Origin: Monomorium pharaonis
Lineage: Eukaryota; Arthropoda; Insecta; Hymenoptera; Formicidae
Direction of reading: 5' to 3'
NCBI RefSeq assembly: GCF_013373865.1
Contig: NC_050476.1
Location: 18,179,686 to 18,243,685, forward strand
Length of the DNA stretch: 64,000 nucleotides
The notes under the pieces are model-generated. The model ran no database searches, was not told the origin of the DNA, and saw only the letters and a list, made by a program, of their open reading frames with translations. The translations under genes were made by a program, and so were the position numbers. Each line of letters starts with the position of its first letter. The stretch's first letter is position 1. This document shows, piece by piece, positions 1 through 12,522 of the stretch.

Positions 1-938
1 CTACTTCTCCAAATCGTCGTTTCTTAAAATATACATGTAACCTGTGTGGAACGTGGCGCATCGCGTGCGTACGAAAGCCATAATAAACGTCGCAATTGAC
101 GACGTAAAAATTCTACGAGAAATCTCTGAAAATGTACCTTATTATTTATTCAATTACATATTATTTCTTTTTTTCAGCATATATATATATATGTGTGTTA
201 TTTTTATTTCCTGCTATTCTGTTCGAATTTCCTATACTGTTTTATTATTTTAGTCAATAATAAAAAGTAAACAATTTCCACATAAGAGATTGAAAAAAAT
301 TTTAAATAAAACATTAATAAAAAAATAAAATAGACCCGACTAGAACAGCACAGATAAACTCTCTTTTTTAAACAGCACAAACGCGCTATTTAGTTTCTTA
401 TTTTTAAATAAATTGCAATAATTATGTAGATAACTATGTATACAAATTAAAATTTATTATCTCCGTGATGAGAGTCTCTCATGAAATTAGTACAGCAAGA
501 GAACCAATCAGCAGTGACAATTTCGATGGATTCGACTATTGATTTCATCTTTTTTTTAGAAATAATTATCGTTAATTAACATTCGTAAAAATATACTCTT
601 TTTATCACAAATCTCTACAATGTTTTAAAAATATAAAAAAAATATATTTTTACAAAAATATTATATATTTTTATATATACATAACAAGATGAAGAGAATA
701 TAACATATCTTTTATTAACAATATATTAATTATGTTATATAGTTAGTCTGTTAATTATAAAATGACCCATGTCGAGACGCTTCTTCGTCATGTCAGAGCT
801 ATGTATTATAATAATGTCACATGTTTAAATTATTTGTAATTCAATTGCCCGTATTTGTCACATTGTATTGCATTTCTTTTGGTGTATTCGTTTGTACATT
901 GTTGACCATTGTTACATTACCGCGTAAATTTGTGAGTT
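1..938. other. AT-rich intergenic sequence downstream of Pgd
   Basis: No conserved coding sequence was recognised. Open frames here are short and low in complexity. The part next to 938 should contain the Pgd 3' UTR on the minus strand, but I could not fix a polyadenylation site. Confidence 0.5.
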
Positions 939-3900
939 TTACGCGTCATACGTGGAAGCGGATACGTTTCCGCCGTGTCCGGTCCAGTTCGTGTGAACAA
1001 ACTTCCCTTCCTGACCGAGCAGTTCGTACGTGTGAGCGCCGAAGTAGTCGCGCTGGGCCTGCAGCAAATTCGCCGGTAATCGCGCTGTTCTGAATCCATC
1101 GTAGAAAGCCAAAGCCGTCGATAGAGCAGGTGTCGGTATACCCATCGTCACAGCAGCGCTCACCACTATTCTGGCACTCCGATGGCACACGTTCATAGCC
1201 TTAGCGAAGAACTCGTCCAACAATAAGTTGGATAATTTCGGATTTTTATCGTACGCCGCTTTTATATTTCCCAGGAATGCGCTAGAAAGAAATTACACAA
1301 TTTCTCAAATCTCTCTGATAATACGCTTCTTTAGAAAATGTGTTTTAACACTTGTTACCTGCGAAGTTTTGTTATACTTATAATATTTTTAGTGCACATC
1401 TAATCAATAAAATATATAATAGTTATTATAATGTTTACAGTGTTCGGCAACAGGTAGAAGGAAATTTAAAGAGTAATTCTAAATAATAAAATAAAACGAA
1501 AAATCAAGAATAACAAAATCGCAATTAAGACTCAGTTTTTTAAATTATAAGTATGTAAATATTCATGTAAAAAATACCTGAATATTTAGACTTTATAATC
1601 AAAAAACAAATCTTCCACACTGGAATTCTGCAAAATTAAACACTTTTTTTAAATATTATTGTTCCAATTTTCATTCCATGTTACACTGAAAAAAGGTTTT
1701 TAATTTTAAGATAATAAAATGTTTCATTTCTATCTCTGTTTTTTAAATACTCAAAGATATCTTAGTTTTAAACGGTTTTTAAATTTAAAACACTAAAACA
1801 TTTAAAACTCTTAAAGATTTTTAATTTTATAAAAATAAACAGAAATAGAACATTTTAATGTCTTAAAAATAAAAAAAAACTTACTTTTCTCTTACAATAG
1901 AACATTTTAATGTCTTAAAAATAAAGAAAAACTTACTTTTCTCACTGTATCTTTATCTTTATCCTATCGCGTCTTTACGTAAGATGAATGATTATTCATT
2001 TTATCAGTGTTTAAAAAAAACGAGAGTTATATTGCAAGTTTATATGACAGTACGAAATGCCCCCTCCCCTATCCCTGAGACACAGTTCTGTAGCCTTGAC
2101 ACTTTTCTTTGCCTCTCACTTTAAAAGGAAATTCGCATCAAAAGGATCGACGTGGCATTGATGATCGTAACTAGATGAATTAAAAGAATCGGATAAACTA
2201 ATATTATTCAGCCGTATCCTACCTTCTAATGATACACCCGCCTCGCCACATCAACGCTATTCCACCATAATTCAAGTTCCAATTATGGATCTTGGCGGCC
2301 TCTCTCAGCAACATGAAGCCCTGCGCGTACGAGATAATTTTCGCGACGTACAAGGCCTTTCTCAAGTGCTCGAGGAACTGCTTCTTATCGCCCTCGTACA
2401 CTGGATCCGGGCCCGACAGCACTGCGCTCGCCTCCACGCGTTCGTCCTTCAATGCGGACAGGCACCTGGAGAAGACCGACTCGCCAATCAGCGTAACCGG
2501 CACGCCGTAATCCAGCGCGGCAATCGCCGTCCACTTGCCGGTGCCCTTCTGGCCGGCGGTGTCCCTGATACGCTCAAGCAGATAGCCCTTCTCATCCTTA
2601 TACTGGAGGATGTCGCGCGTGATCTCGATCAGAAACGAGTCCAAGTTCACCCTTATTCCATTCGTTAAACACCGCGCTCATCTCCTGCGGCGTAAGCCGC
2701 AAGCCACTACGCATCAGGTGGTACGCCTCGCAGATGATCTGCATGTCACCGTACTCGATGCCGTTGTGCACCATCTTAACGAAGTGTCCCGCGCCGGTCT
2801 CACCTACCCAGTCGCAGCATGGCTCTCCGTTAGCTTTTGCGCATATTGCCTGAAAGATGTAATTTTGCACAGTGTTTCGTAAATTCTTATTACTAAAAAA
2901 GTTTTCCAAGCTTAAAAAATAGGGAAGTCACGTAGTTTTTTTTCATATATCTTTTAACAAAAGTTTTAGCGTTGTCATCTTCAAAATAATATTAAGTAAC
3001 AAACAAAATTTGAGCAATAAAAATAATTCATTATTCAAAAATATTTTCTTATAACATTAATGGGAAGAGTTGAGAAAGACTGTTATTTCTAATAATTTTA
3101 ATGTACTAACAAGCGTAGCTAAAATATTATACTTAAAATATTATAAATATTTTTTCCACCTTTTGACATAAATATTTATTAATATTATTAATTTTAAAAC
3201 AAATTACTGCTTTTATTATTTAAATTTTGTTCATTATTTATTATTTACGAGATGCCAATGCCAAAAGCTCCTTTGTTAAATGATGTACAGCCTTGAATAA
3301 AGTATTGAACATTTATACTTTTTAAAAATATTTTTTAATTTTTAACTAAAAGGAATTAAAACAGAAATTAAAATCTGAACTATTCTTTGTTTTAAGAATC
3401 TTTTAAACTTATGGATATTACCAATAATGTTTTTTCTCCTCTTTTTTTAAACTGAAAAATCTCTTTAAATAACAATTAAGCATTGCTTCTATTTCTATAC
3501 TTGGAAAATGGGTTTGATATGCGGCCATGCTTTGGGATTGCCACCAGGCATCAAGGAGGGTCCATATCTCGCACCATCTTCTCCTCCGCTTACTCCACTG
3601 CCCACAAAGAGAATGCCTTTCTGCTCCAGATCCTTGGTACGTCTTTCAGTGTCCTGATACTCCGAATTACCACCGTCGATGATAATATCCCCATTGGAGA
3701 GAAGGGACAACAATTGTTCAATAAAGGCATCCACTGCTGTGCCAGCTGTGTTACATCAAAACAAATTTAACTGTGTTAAAATCACATCCTCTGCACAATT
3801 ACAGATTTAACTTATAATAATGAAAAAAGAACTTGCCTTTAACCAACAACATTACTATTCTTGGAGTCTTCAGCTTGCTCACCATTTCCTTCAAACTGTA

Positions 3901-4612
3901 GGCACCTATAACTTTTGTACCCTTGGCTTCATTCTCGAGGAAGGACTTGACTTTGTCCACGGTGCGGTTATAGGCGCACACGACAAAGCCATGGTCATTC
4001 ATGTTCAGAATTAGATTCTGCCCCATAACTGCTAGCCCAATGAGAGCAATGTCTGCTGTCCTGAAAGACATAGAGTTCATACAAAGTCTAAAAACAAAAT
4101 CCCATCTCCTAAACCTAAAGCACCAACTGATGCATACAGATAGCAAAGATGCCCAGCAATATAACAGCGATATTCCAGCAAGTTCTATCATGACTATAAA
4201 GCAGATTATGTATTAACAACAGAAATATAGCAGAAGCAAAACATACTTTACTATCATGATATTGCTTGCTCATTTTCTTATCCATCTCTAACGATAATAA
4301 AGAAGAATAAATTGTACTCAATTATTGCTAGATTTCTACTAAAATATGCAACACATCCTCTCGAAAGATTTGGCTATCTGAGCATTTCATTTACAAAATA
4401 AGTTTTGTTTAGTTCTCAAGCAGAACATCAAGTCACGGTAATATCGAAATGACGTCAAAGTTAATTATAATTGGGCAAAAAAATAGCCTTTAATAACTGT
4501 TCTGAAGTCATTTCAATGTCAGGACGACCTTCCTCGTTCCGCTTGTATTTCTGCTATTCTGAATAAACTTGATGCGGACGCAGGGTAGAACGAGTACTCA
4601 CGGGGTGCTCAT
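939..4612 (-). CDS. Pgd: 6-phosphogluconate dehydrogenase, decarboxylating; 5 coding exons with one frameshift
   Basis: This cytosolic enzyme of the oxidative pentose phosphate pathway converts 6-phosphogluconate and NADP+ to ribulose 5-phosphate, CO2 and NADPH. Coding exons in transcript order are 4602-4612 (ATG at 4612-4610, 11 nt, donor GTGAGT), 3837-4060, 3501-3745, 2223-2849 and 939-1281 (TAA stop). The protein would be 482 aa after correcting one base, the usual family length. Visible landmarks are the N-terminal NADP-binding GLAVMGQNL, the active-site stretch HFVKMVHNGIEYGDM, the family signature IRDTAGQKGTGKW, and the C-terminal YFGAHTYELLGQEG. Exon 4 has 627 nt where the phases on both sides require 626. 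The extra base lies at about 2643-2644 in the CTTGGAC that follows the codons for KGE. Intron 2 uses a GC donor. In the last exon the usual Q-x-S-W-R is H-R-S-A-R. The gene is probably functional with an assembly indel, but a decaying copy cannot be excluded. Confidence 0.93.
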
Positions 4613-4990
4613 ATTTGTGGACGTGGTTCACAGACGTGATTACAAGGATGAAAATGCTGAATACTGAATAAACGCGCGAGTGACTCCTCGTAGTGTAGAT
4701 GCCACGGGCGCAACAAGTGGTCAAACGTCGAACGTTGCGCCGTTGCGGGCGACCGAAGGACGTGTGATTCGTGCGATGTCCGGCAGGTAGTGTCAGCCGA
4801 CGCATCGCTGACCAATTGCGTCGTCCGACGTCCGTTCTACACCGCAAACGTCGAGATCAGTCGAGATACCACAATGACGCAGCGTTAACGCGCACGCTGC
4901 TGTGCCGTGAGATGCGCCGGATTGCACGCGGTTATCTAATGAAAAGATTATGGCTGAGATTGCGCACTCGAATTTGTAACTCGGGGTAGG
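4613..4990 (-). promoter_or_regulatory. Pgd 5' UTR and promoter region
   Basis: The stretch upstream of the 11-nt first coding exon is clearly richer in G+C and CpG than the flanking sequence, as expected for an insect housekeeping 5' UTR and core promoter. No TATA box or initiator could be assigned. The first ATG upstream of the exon 2 splice acceptor that is followed by a good donor is the one at 4612-4610, which supports the start chosen for Pgd. Confidence 0.45.
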
Positions 4991-5578
4991 GTTTTCGAAG
5001 TAAAATAAAGCACTGATTTTTTAACAAGCAGTTGAACTGTATTTTAACAAAATTTACTCTTCATTACACAAAGCTAACTTATATATATACTTAAGTTAAT
5101 TGAACTATCACACGACCTTCAGTGATATTGCTTTGGCACAGTCTAAGCAATTCCCAATTAAGTATTACCTGACGAGGCAAGATTCCTCGATCGAAAAGTG
5201 GTATTATCGAGAACGAAAAGTTTCTTCGTTCCTTATAATCGCTAGCGATACGCACTTAGAAGCTCGCAAACTCGTCTTCGCGTGACAATAGCTCCACGCT
5301 CATTGACAACGAGCTACGACATTTCGACGAACGGAATTCGAGCGCTAATAACTCTTTCCTAGCCTTACGTAGTTCTTAACAATCGTTAAAATCCTTTCAA
5401 ATAAAATATATTAAAAAACATATTTTGAACACATAACATCCTAGGTAGCAAACCTAAGTCATTTTAATATCAAATTTTGGTCTGTGACTATTATTGATGT
5501 CTCTAATTGACGTCTTAATGACGTTAAAATGACGATCTAATGTCACAGACTGTTGATTGTTGTAAATAATTGTACATC
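4991..5578. other. Intergenic stretch, no gene seen
   Basis: Mostly AT-rich. Around 5440-5575 there are short words repeated on both strands (GTCTGTGAC at about 5481, GTCACAGAC at about 5542, several ATTGACGTC/GACGTTA words), which suggests an old palindromic repeat. No coding sequence was recognised. Confidence 0.4.
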
Positions 5579-6625
5579 CCCAGTTAGCCAGGCCTGTTAA
5601 AATCACATATCGTGAAAGCTTTACAGCAAGGATTGTTTCAATTTTGACAACAATTTTATGACAAGTAATTGTCTGTTGCTTTGTTTTCTAAAAGTTTCGA
5701 GCAAATTTACGGCAAAAGTTTTCATCACACGATGCTGCAAATAACAGAGAAAGACTTGTACATAAATATTACGTATAGAAATTACAAGATTAGTTCCGAC
5801 ACGATAAAATGCAAAATTTAAGCAAATAACAGAGCAAACCTTGCTACACGACATGACAATAAATTTATGGCAGAAACAGGAAATCTTGTTAAGCACATAA
5901 TAACGGCAAATTAGTAGCAAGAACAAAATAAAACTTGCCGAGCATACTTACGCAACAAAATTGCGACAAGGTGTGTCCGTAAACAGCTTAGTTTTTGTTG
6001 GCAAGGCTTGTCGCAAATAGTATGACGCACATTTTATGCAAATAACAGGGTTGCATTATCGGGTTTTAAACTTTATTTCTGACTTTACTATCTATCTCGA
6101 GATGGCGCATTTCTCTTGAAAAGGATATACCTACTGGATTAATAAAAAGGGCTCGTCGAGAACAGAGAACCAAGTATGATTGCACCATTCACATTTGATA
6201 TTGGACTAATCAGTCTAATATTTCAGTCTAATAATCATTTTTGTTGATCTAAATTTCGACAATATTTGTCCTGTTCTTGCCACAAATTTGCTATCATATT
6301 GTGCATAGCAAGATTTGCCTCGTTTTTGCCACAAATTTGCTATTATGCTATGTACAGCAAGGTTTGCTCTATTCTTGCCACAAATTTGCTATCATATTGT
6401 GTACAGCAAGGTTTGCCTTGTTCTTGCTGCAAATTTGTTATTATGCTTTACTAGCAAATTTTACCCTGTTATTTGCATAAAATATGCGTCATACTATTTA
6501 CAACAAGACTTGCCAACAAAAGCTAAGCTTATAATGCGGACACACTTTGTCGTAATTTTGTTGCAAAGGTTTGCTCGAGTTTGCGGCAAACTTCGCGCAA
6601 AGTTTGCGTCATTTTGCTAGCTGGG
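5579..6625. mobile_element. CCCAG-ended non-autonomous repeat element, about 1.05 kb
   Basis: The left end reads CCCAGTTAGC and the right end is the reverse complement of CCCAGCTAGC, giving a short terminal inverted repeat. The interior is built almost wholly from variants of words such as CAAATTTGC, GCAAGGTTTG and GCAAATAACAGG. The segment at about 5940-6050 is a long imperfect reverse complement of about 6468-6590. No protein is encoded; open frames in the interior are by-products of the repeat words. No clear target duplication was seen. Confidence 0.6.
6270..6467 (+). repeat. About four tandem copies of a 48-49 bp unit
   Basis: Each unit contains TTGCCACAAATTTGCTAT followed by a variable centre and AGCAAGGTTTG. 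The four copies are 48-49 bp long and diverge from one another. They lie inside the CCCAG-ended element and account for the cysteine-rich open frames here, which are not genes. Confidence 0.7.
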
Positions 6626-7289
6626 TCATGGAACATCAATCCTCTGAAAATTTTAGATTGAGCATACCTTTTATTACTGAGATATGAAGAGTTAAAATTG
6701 GTCTATACACCAGTAAAGAGTATGCAATTTTATCCGTTTAACATGAAAAACCTCGAGGTTATTTCTCATATAAAGAAATGTTTCAGATGAGATTTGTTTG
6801 TCTGTTAGAAGACTAATTTATCATGACCTCAAATCGATGTTTAAGTCAGAATGTTATTTAGAAGTCAACTTATGATTTTCAGGAAAATGTTTTTTAACTG
6901 ATGTCGGATACCTATCTCTATGGGCATTGAACAAATAATGTATATACGGGAATATTTTATTAACCTTATTTTATGCCAACACGGTATCTTGCTTTATATT
7001 TTATAAATCCGATAACCTTATAACAATATTTCAAATATATATAGATACCACCGATTTCTGAAATATTGATGCGGTATTTACTATGATTTTTCTAATAATG
7101 TTAGTAGTGATAGCTTTTTTATCGAGATATTTTACTAATTACATAATTGTTATTGAACTACGAAAAATTGTTAACAAAAGTAGTATTATGTGATTTTTTT
7201 TTATTAAACATCTTTTTCAAGTTCGTGAATAATATCAATTTTAACCCTTCATATCTCAGCAATAAAAGATATGCTCAATTCGAAATTTT
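6626..7289. other. AT-rich intergenic sequence
   Basis: No gene recognised. It contains a repeated phrase about CTCAGCAATAAAAG on one side (7254-7267) and ACTGAGATATGAAG near 6679, facing in opposite directions, which may mark the ends of another degenerate repeat. Confidence 0.35.
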
Positions 7290-7645
7290 TATGGAGTGAA
7301 TGTTTGATAATATACAATCATTTACCAAAATCGTATCAAAACTTGATATCCACAAAATGGATGATTTTTGTAATTGCTCTTTCCAATTTGAAAAATATTT
7401 GGTTTTTTTCGCACCATACCAACTATTTTTTATTTGATTTCTTCCATAATTTAGAGATCAGTGATTTCATCTGTCCTGACCATTTTTTCACGTTTACAAT
7501 TAATGTTACAAATGTTACCTGAAATATTTGTAAATAAATATTAAAAGATAAAAACTACACAATTTCAGAAATTCAAAAAAATGTTAATGTATAAATAGTC
7601 AAATAAAAATAAATAAATAAATGGGTAAGTCAAAATAATGATATA

Positions 7646-8920
7646 CACTGGTGCAAAAAAAACGAGACAAAAATTTTGACCGAATTTTTAGACGTTATTC
7701 AAAGTGATGCAACTTTGCGAAAAATCATCCAAATTACATGTACTTTTTTTAAATTAAAGAGCAAAGGCTACTTTAAGAATCCCTAGGCGAAAGTTTGATT
7801 TGTTAAGTGCGAACCTTTTGTATAAAAACCAAACATGTTTTTTTTTAATTAAAAAAAGTAAAAGTTTGTTATCATTTTTTACAAGTTTCTCGTTAAAATC
7901 TTGTTAATATTAATCCAGATTCTTAAAGTTCATTCTTTTCTAAGCAATTAAAAAAAAATACATGTCGATACAATGTTTTTTGTTGATTGCACATGAGTTT
8001 GAAATTTGCACTGCATTTTAAGATATTTTAGCGAATAAATATGGTATTTTTTAAATATTGTTGCGTGCGCCTGAGTCGGGAGGCTTCCCGATGCATCAAA
8101 GTTTCGCTGGAGGGCGCGAAGTCGGCTCCTTGACAACGGCTGTTGACGCGTTGTCAAGGGAGAGTTCGAGTCGGGATTTTAAGCTAAATGGACGTATTTG
8201 TTTAGGCTTCCTTTAATTGTATCTCTCTGAGAATAAAGCACCGTGTTAATGAAATCCTTGGTTCGTTCCTTAATTTACCGCGCGACGCAATTTGTGTGTG
8301 CGAGTGAGAGTGCGAAACTGCACCGCAAGTGCAACAATTCCACCGATAAATTTTAGAGCCACATAATATGCAAAATCCAACCATCAATCTCCGCATGATG
8401 TGCACGTGGTGCACATCGGGTCATTTTGATGACGGCGGTATGATTGAGTTAAATACGAATGAAATCAATGTGCAATATCATATTTACACTCAAAAATTAC
8501 AATATTCAAAAAATTTTTCGTATTTATTAGCTAAAATACTCTAAAATACAGTACAAATTTCAAACTCGTGTGCAATCAACAAAAAACATTGTATCGACGT
8601 GCATTTTTCTTTAAATTGCTTAGAAAAGAATAAACTTTAAGAATCTGGATTAATATTAATAAGATTTTAACGAGAAACTTGTAAAAAACAATAACAAACT
8701 TTTACTTTTTTTAATTTAAAAAACATGTTTGGTTTTTATGCGATACAAAAAGTTTACACTTAACAAATCAAATTTTCGCCTCAGGATTCTCAAAGTAGAA
8801 TCTTTACACTTTAATTTAAAAAAAAGTACATATAATTTGGGTGATTTTTCGCAAAGTTGCATAAAGTTGCGTCATTTTGAATATGGCCAAACTTTTTGTC
8901 TCGTTTTTTTGGCGCCAGTG
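7646..8920. mobile_element. 1.28 kb DNA element with long (about 410 bp) terminal inverted repeats
   Basis: Both ends read CACTGG.GC followed by an A run and ACGAGACAAA. The inverted arms run about 7646-8058 and 8498-8920, with imperfect matching throughout. It sits inside an intron of the degenerate DUF4806 gene. No transposase is encoded. The CAC start would fit a CACTA-like element, but the flanks do not show a clear duplication, so the superfamily is uncertain. Confidence 0.65.
8059..8336 (+). repeat. Possible solo LTR in the middle of the long-TIR element
   Basis: This block is richer in G+C than the arms around it. It starts TGTTGCGTGC, ends GTGCAACA and has an AATAAA at about 8231. 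These are LTR-like features. I saw no matching target duplication and no second copy in the window, so it may simply be unique filler of the element. Confidence 0.3.
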
Positions 8921-8933
8921 TGTATATATAATA

Positions 8934-8960
<27 letters not shown>
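8934..8960 (+). repeat. (TG)n microsatellite
   Basis: About 13 uninterrupted TG dinucleotides directly beside the right end of the long-TIR element. Confidence 0.95.
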
Positions 8961-8964
<4 letters not shown>

Positions 8965-9650
8965 GTATATTGAAAAGTAAACATTTGACTTACTATTTGG
9001 ATCACATAAGATACGTGATAAGATACGTTCTGTTTTAATTTTGTTTCCACATCTTCAAGATCATCTTTTAATAGAAAATCTTTAAAAGTATCAATTTTTT
9101 CCGTTTCTTCCATTTCAAGAGTAACAGTCGAACGTTTTTTTACGCACTTTTTAAAGTATGTATTCACATCAATATTTATTTTCATTTTCATATTGTATTC
9201 CTGAGTTAGGTTTTTTGTAAGATTACTCATGTCTAAAAACATTCAAGATATATCATTTATGTATAAAAACAAAAGATATTTTTCAAAATTCAAAACATGT
9301 AAGTTGAAAACTAATGAAGAATGCAAAGATATAATGCAAAAATTTTTCTGAATAAGATTATGACTGTAATATAATTGTAAATAAAATAGGTCTATTTGCA
9401 TACTTACTTTGTTCACAATTATAGTTATACTTTGGTACTTTACTAGTACTGGCAGTTATTGGCAATTCATTCTTCTTTGCTTTTAATGATATTGACTCAT
9501 AAACATTATTATTATTATCACCTTCACATGAATCTGTTTTGGAAAAAAATTCAGCTCGTGAATCCGAATGTAACAAAACAATGTTATTTCAATATAACAA
9601 TTTATTTACATGTACAAAAAACCTATTTATTATTAGATGTATAAATAATA

Positions 9651-9706
9651 TTATATATTATATAATATATAATATATATTATATATTATATATTATATTA
9701 TTAAAG
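9651..9706. repeat. TATA-rich low-complexity tract
   Basis: Alternating TATATT/AATATA runs that are almost self-complementary. It lies near the minus-strand exon at 9408-9533 and encodes nothing. Confidence 0.85.
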
Positions 9707-10090
9707 TAAACAGCCCAGTTTCTAATATCTATAAAGTAGCGGTCCCAATTTCTATTATTTATGAGTGCGATATATTGCTAAACTGAAGACGAATTATATT
9801 AACACGTGCATTAAAAAATTTGAGTATGACTTACCCATATTTTTAGTTAAATTACTTAGATCTAATAATTAATTATTGTTTTAATAATGTTTGTCTACTG
9901 GTCTGGGGAATTCTGACTCTTTCCAAGTGCTGTCGAATTTAATCTTATAAAAATTAAAAAAAAATATGTTTGTAATAATCAGTAGGAAAAAGCGCTTTTT
10001 AATTTGACTATAATCTTTCTGATATTTAGCGAATTTTATTACAAATATATGTACGGTCAGTGTCAAAAACTACAGTAGTGTCAGAAACTG

Positions 10091-10560
10091 GCCGGATCAA
10101 AAATTTTTCATGTAAAAATATGTAAAAATCTATAGAATTATGTATCAAAAATGTCCATGCAAAATTTTATATTGTATATTTTTATATGATTTTACATAAT
10201 TGTATATAATTTTATATAATTCTGATATAATTCTATAAATTTATACATGCTTTTGTATGAAAAATTTTTTATTGAGAAAAAATTATTTATATATAATCAT
10301 ATACAATAATTAAATATAATTATTTATAATTACATATAATTATATATAATTGCAAATAAGCCATTTTTTCGGTAAAAAATTTTTTATACGAGAGCATGTA
10401 TAAATCTATAAAATTATATCAGAATTCTATAAAATTATATAATATAAAATTATGTAAAATTATATAAAAATATACAATATAAAATTTTGCATGGACATTT
10501 TTGATACCTAATTCTATAAATTTTTACATACTTTACATGAAAAATTTTTGATTGGGCGGG
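10091..10560. mobile_element. Palindromic MITE-like element, about 470 bp
   Basis: The two halves are near-complete reverse complements: ATCAAAAATTTTTCATGTAA at the left matches the right end, and interior phrases such as ATGTCCATGCAAAATTTTAT recur inverted. It lies in an intron of the degenerate DUF4806 gene. No coding capacity. Confidence 0.65.
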
Positions 10561-12522
10561 TCATTTACTTTATCTGATATTATGCAAAAAATATTACTTA
10601 AAATAAAGATACGAGTATACTACAAATAATTAAAGTTAAAAATATGGAAAAGTTAAAAAATGTAACCAAATATTGTCAAAATATACTACGCAAAATAAAC
10701 AATGTTATGTAAAATATAGAAATTTATGAATATTTATATAAATAAAAATATAAAAATTACTTGCATAACCTTTCTCAGAGGTCAAGCTTGGACTTGATGA
10801 GACGTTATCATTATTTTTATGATCTTGCCACTGATCATTGTTATCAATACACTGATTATTCTCATCCAAATATAACCTCAAGTTATCCCAACATGTACTA
10901 AGCCATGATGAATCGATGTTATCGAATAGACTTCGATTCCTATTTCTCAGTAGGAATGAATCTAAAAGTAATGGACCTAAAATAAAATAATTTTCTATAA
11001 GTAATGTAACCATAGTATATATCATTTATATTGTTTTTAAATAGGTAGATCCAATATATATCCAAAGTATAGATTTATTTAAGTTACAAAGATATTGTTT
11101 TATATATGTTTTGTGCAAATCCCATTTTATTTTAACAAAATAGACTTACGAAAATCTTTTTCTCCTCTGTACAGCTTTCTCAAATTTAAAACATTTTATT
11201 ATTTCATAATAAGTATATGAATGTGCTTCATAAGACTTACCTTTTTGAACATCTTTCTTAGTATTTTTATTGAACATTGGAAATCCTACAAAATTTGACA
11301 GAAAACTATTACAGTTAGTACTGCTACTTGCTGTATCCATGTTTTAGCGGTTCTATTTTTCTGAACTTTTTACGATATTCTTCTTTTTCGGTATTCGATG
11401 TAAAATCAGATTCTTCTTCGACTTGTATCAATTTTCGTCCTGCCACTGCATAAGCCACGCTGTAACAAAATAATATAATTGTTATTAAAAAAATGATCTA
11501 TTACTATTTTTTATAATTACAAAACATTAACAAACGTTAATGTTACATGCGAAAAACAAATAATAAGATATATTTCAAAAAAATAATATAATATTACTTA
11601 TAATATGTTCCATAAATTTTTCGAATAGTATGTTTTGACCATATAGATTTTAACTTCTCCATATGTTTAACTGCTTTATCATATCTTGCAATATTAGTAT
11701 AAATAGGCCAAAAAGCTGCACAGTGATTTTTTGTCAACTAATTTTTTGGAATTACTGAGAGTCCGTCTTAGTGGAGTCAAATTTGGTTTTTATTTCGGAA
11801 CCGGTTCAACCAACTCGGATTTCAATGATTGACGGCTTAAAATTTCACAAATTAAATATACTAAACCTTTATAGATTAAAAATTATCGCTTTTATTTATT
11901 TAATAAATTATTTAAATTATATTTTTATTATAATGTGTACGAGAGAAAACGCAGTCAATGTACAATGTTAGGTTTAATACCAATTCTAAAACTGTATAAA
12001 AGAATTTGAAGCATAATAAAACGCTGAAAAGATTCTGGAGGGGATTTCAATGTAGAAAAAGACAAAGAATAAACAGATGTTTTGGTAATCTCTCGATGAC
12101 GTACGGTCCGGTTCCGCAGATAGTCAAATATTCGGTACGTTTAGTTTTACTTTTGTAGTCTTTCAGACAACATCCAAGAGCAAGCGAAATTTTATAATAT
12201 AATTACAATATTAATTTAAATAATTATTTATTTATTGAAATAGTTATTGATTGTTAACCTTAAAATACACAAATAAGTAGTGCCATGATAATCTATGTGC
12301 ATTTTTATTTTAAAACAACTAATTTAAAAGAATAATATATAGAAATAATATATAAGTAAAAGATTAAATGCTTAACTAATTAATGAAACCTGTAATAGAA
12401 AATTATTGGTAAATTATTTATATATTCGTATAATGACAATATTAGCAATATAAGAAACATACTAATAACAGAAAAGATAAAAAATGTATACATTTACGTG
12501 TTTTATTTTAGATATTTTAAAG

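Larger units (their letters stand above)
7290..11715 (-). pseudogene. Degenerate DUF4806-type gene (ant repeat-associated family)
   Basis: Exons that join in consistent phase can be read: 11598-11715, 11241-11459, 10770-10976, 9408-9533, 8994-9232 and a decayed 7290-7518. The first starts in mid-protein with AFWPIYTN and a pattern (aromatic W..H.IRKIYG..., then A.GRKLIQVEEESDFTSN...RKKFRKIE) that I know from ant DUF4806 proteins. Serine-rich linker follows, then the start of the DUF4806 domain (FKDFLLKDDLEDVETKL). Exon 11241-11459 carries one extra base near 11337 that breaks the frame. The last exon runs into a stop after WKKSNKK, with the remaining domain residues in other frames. The initiating exon is missing; a 2.2 kb element lies immediately upstream. 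It is a relative of the intact gene at 23389-27891. Its function is unknown. Confidence 0.6.

Noticed and set aside
6270..6467. CRISPR-like regular repeats
   Set aside because: Eukaryotic host; units are contiguous and diverged, with no unique spacers or cas genes.
6266..6620. Cys/Phe-rich small open frames with repeated peptides
   Set aside because: They are translations of the 49 bp tandem repeat.
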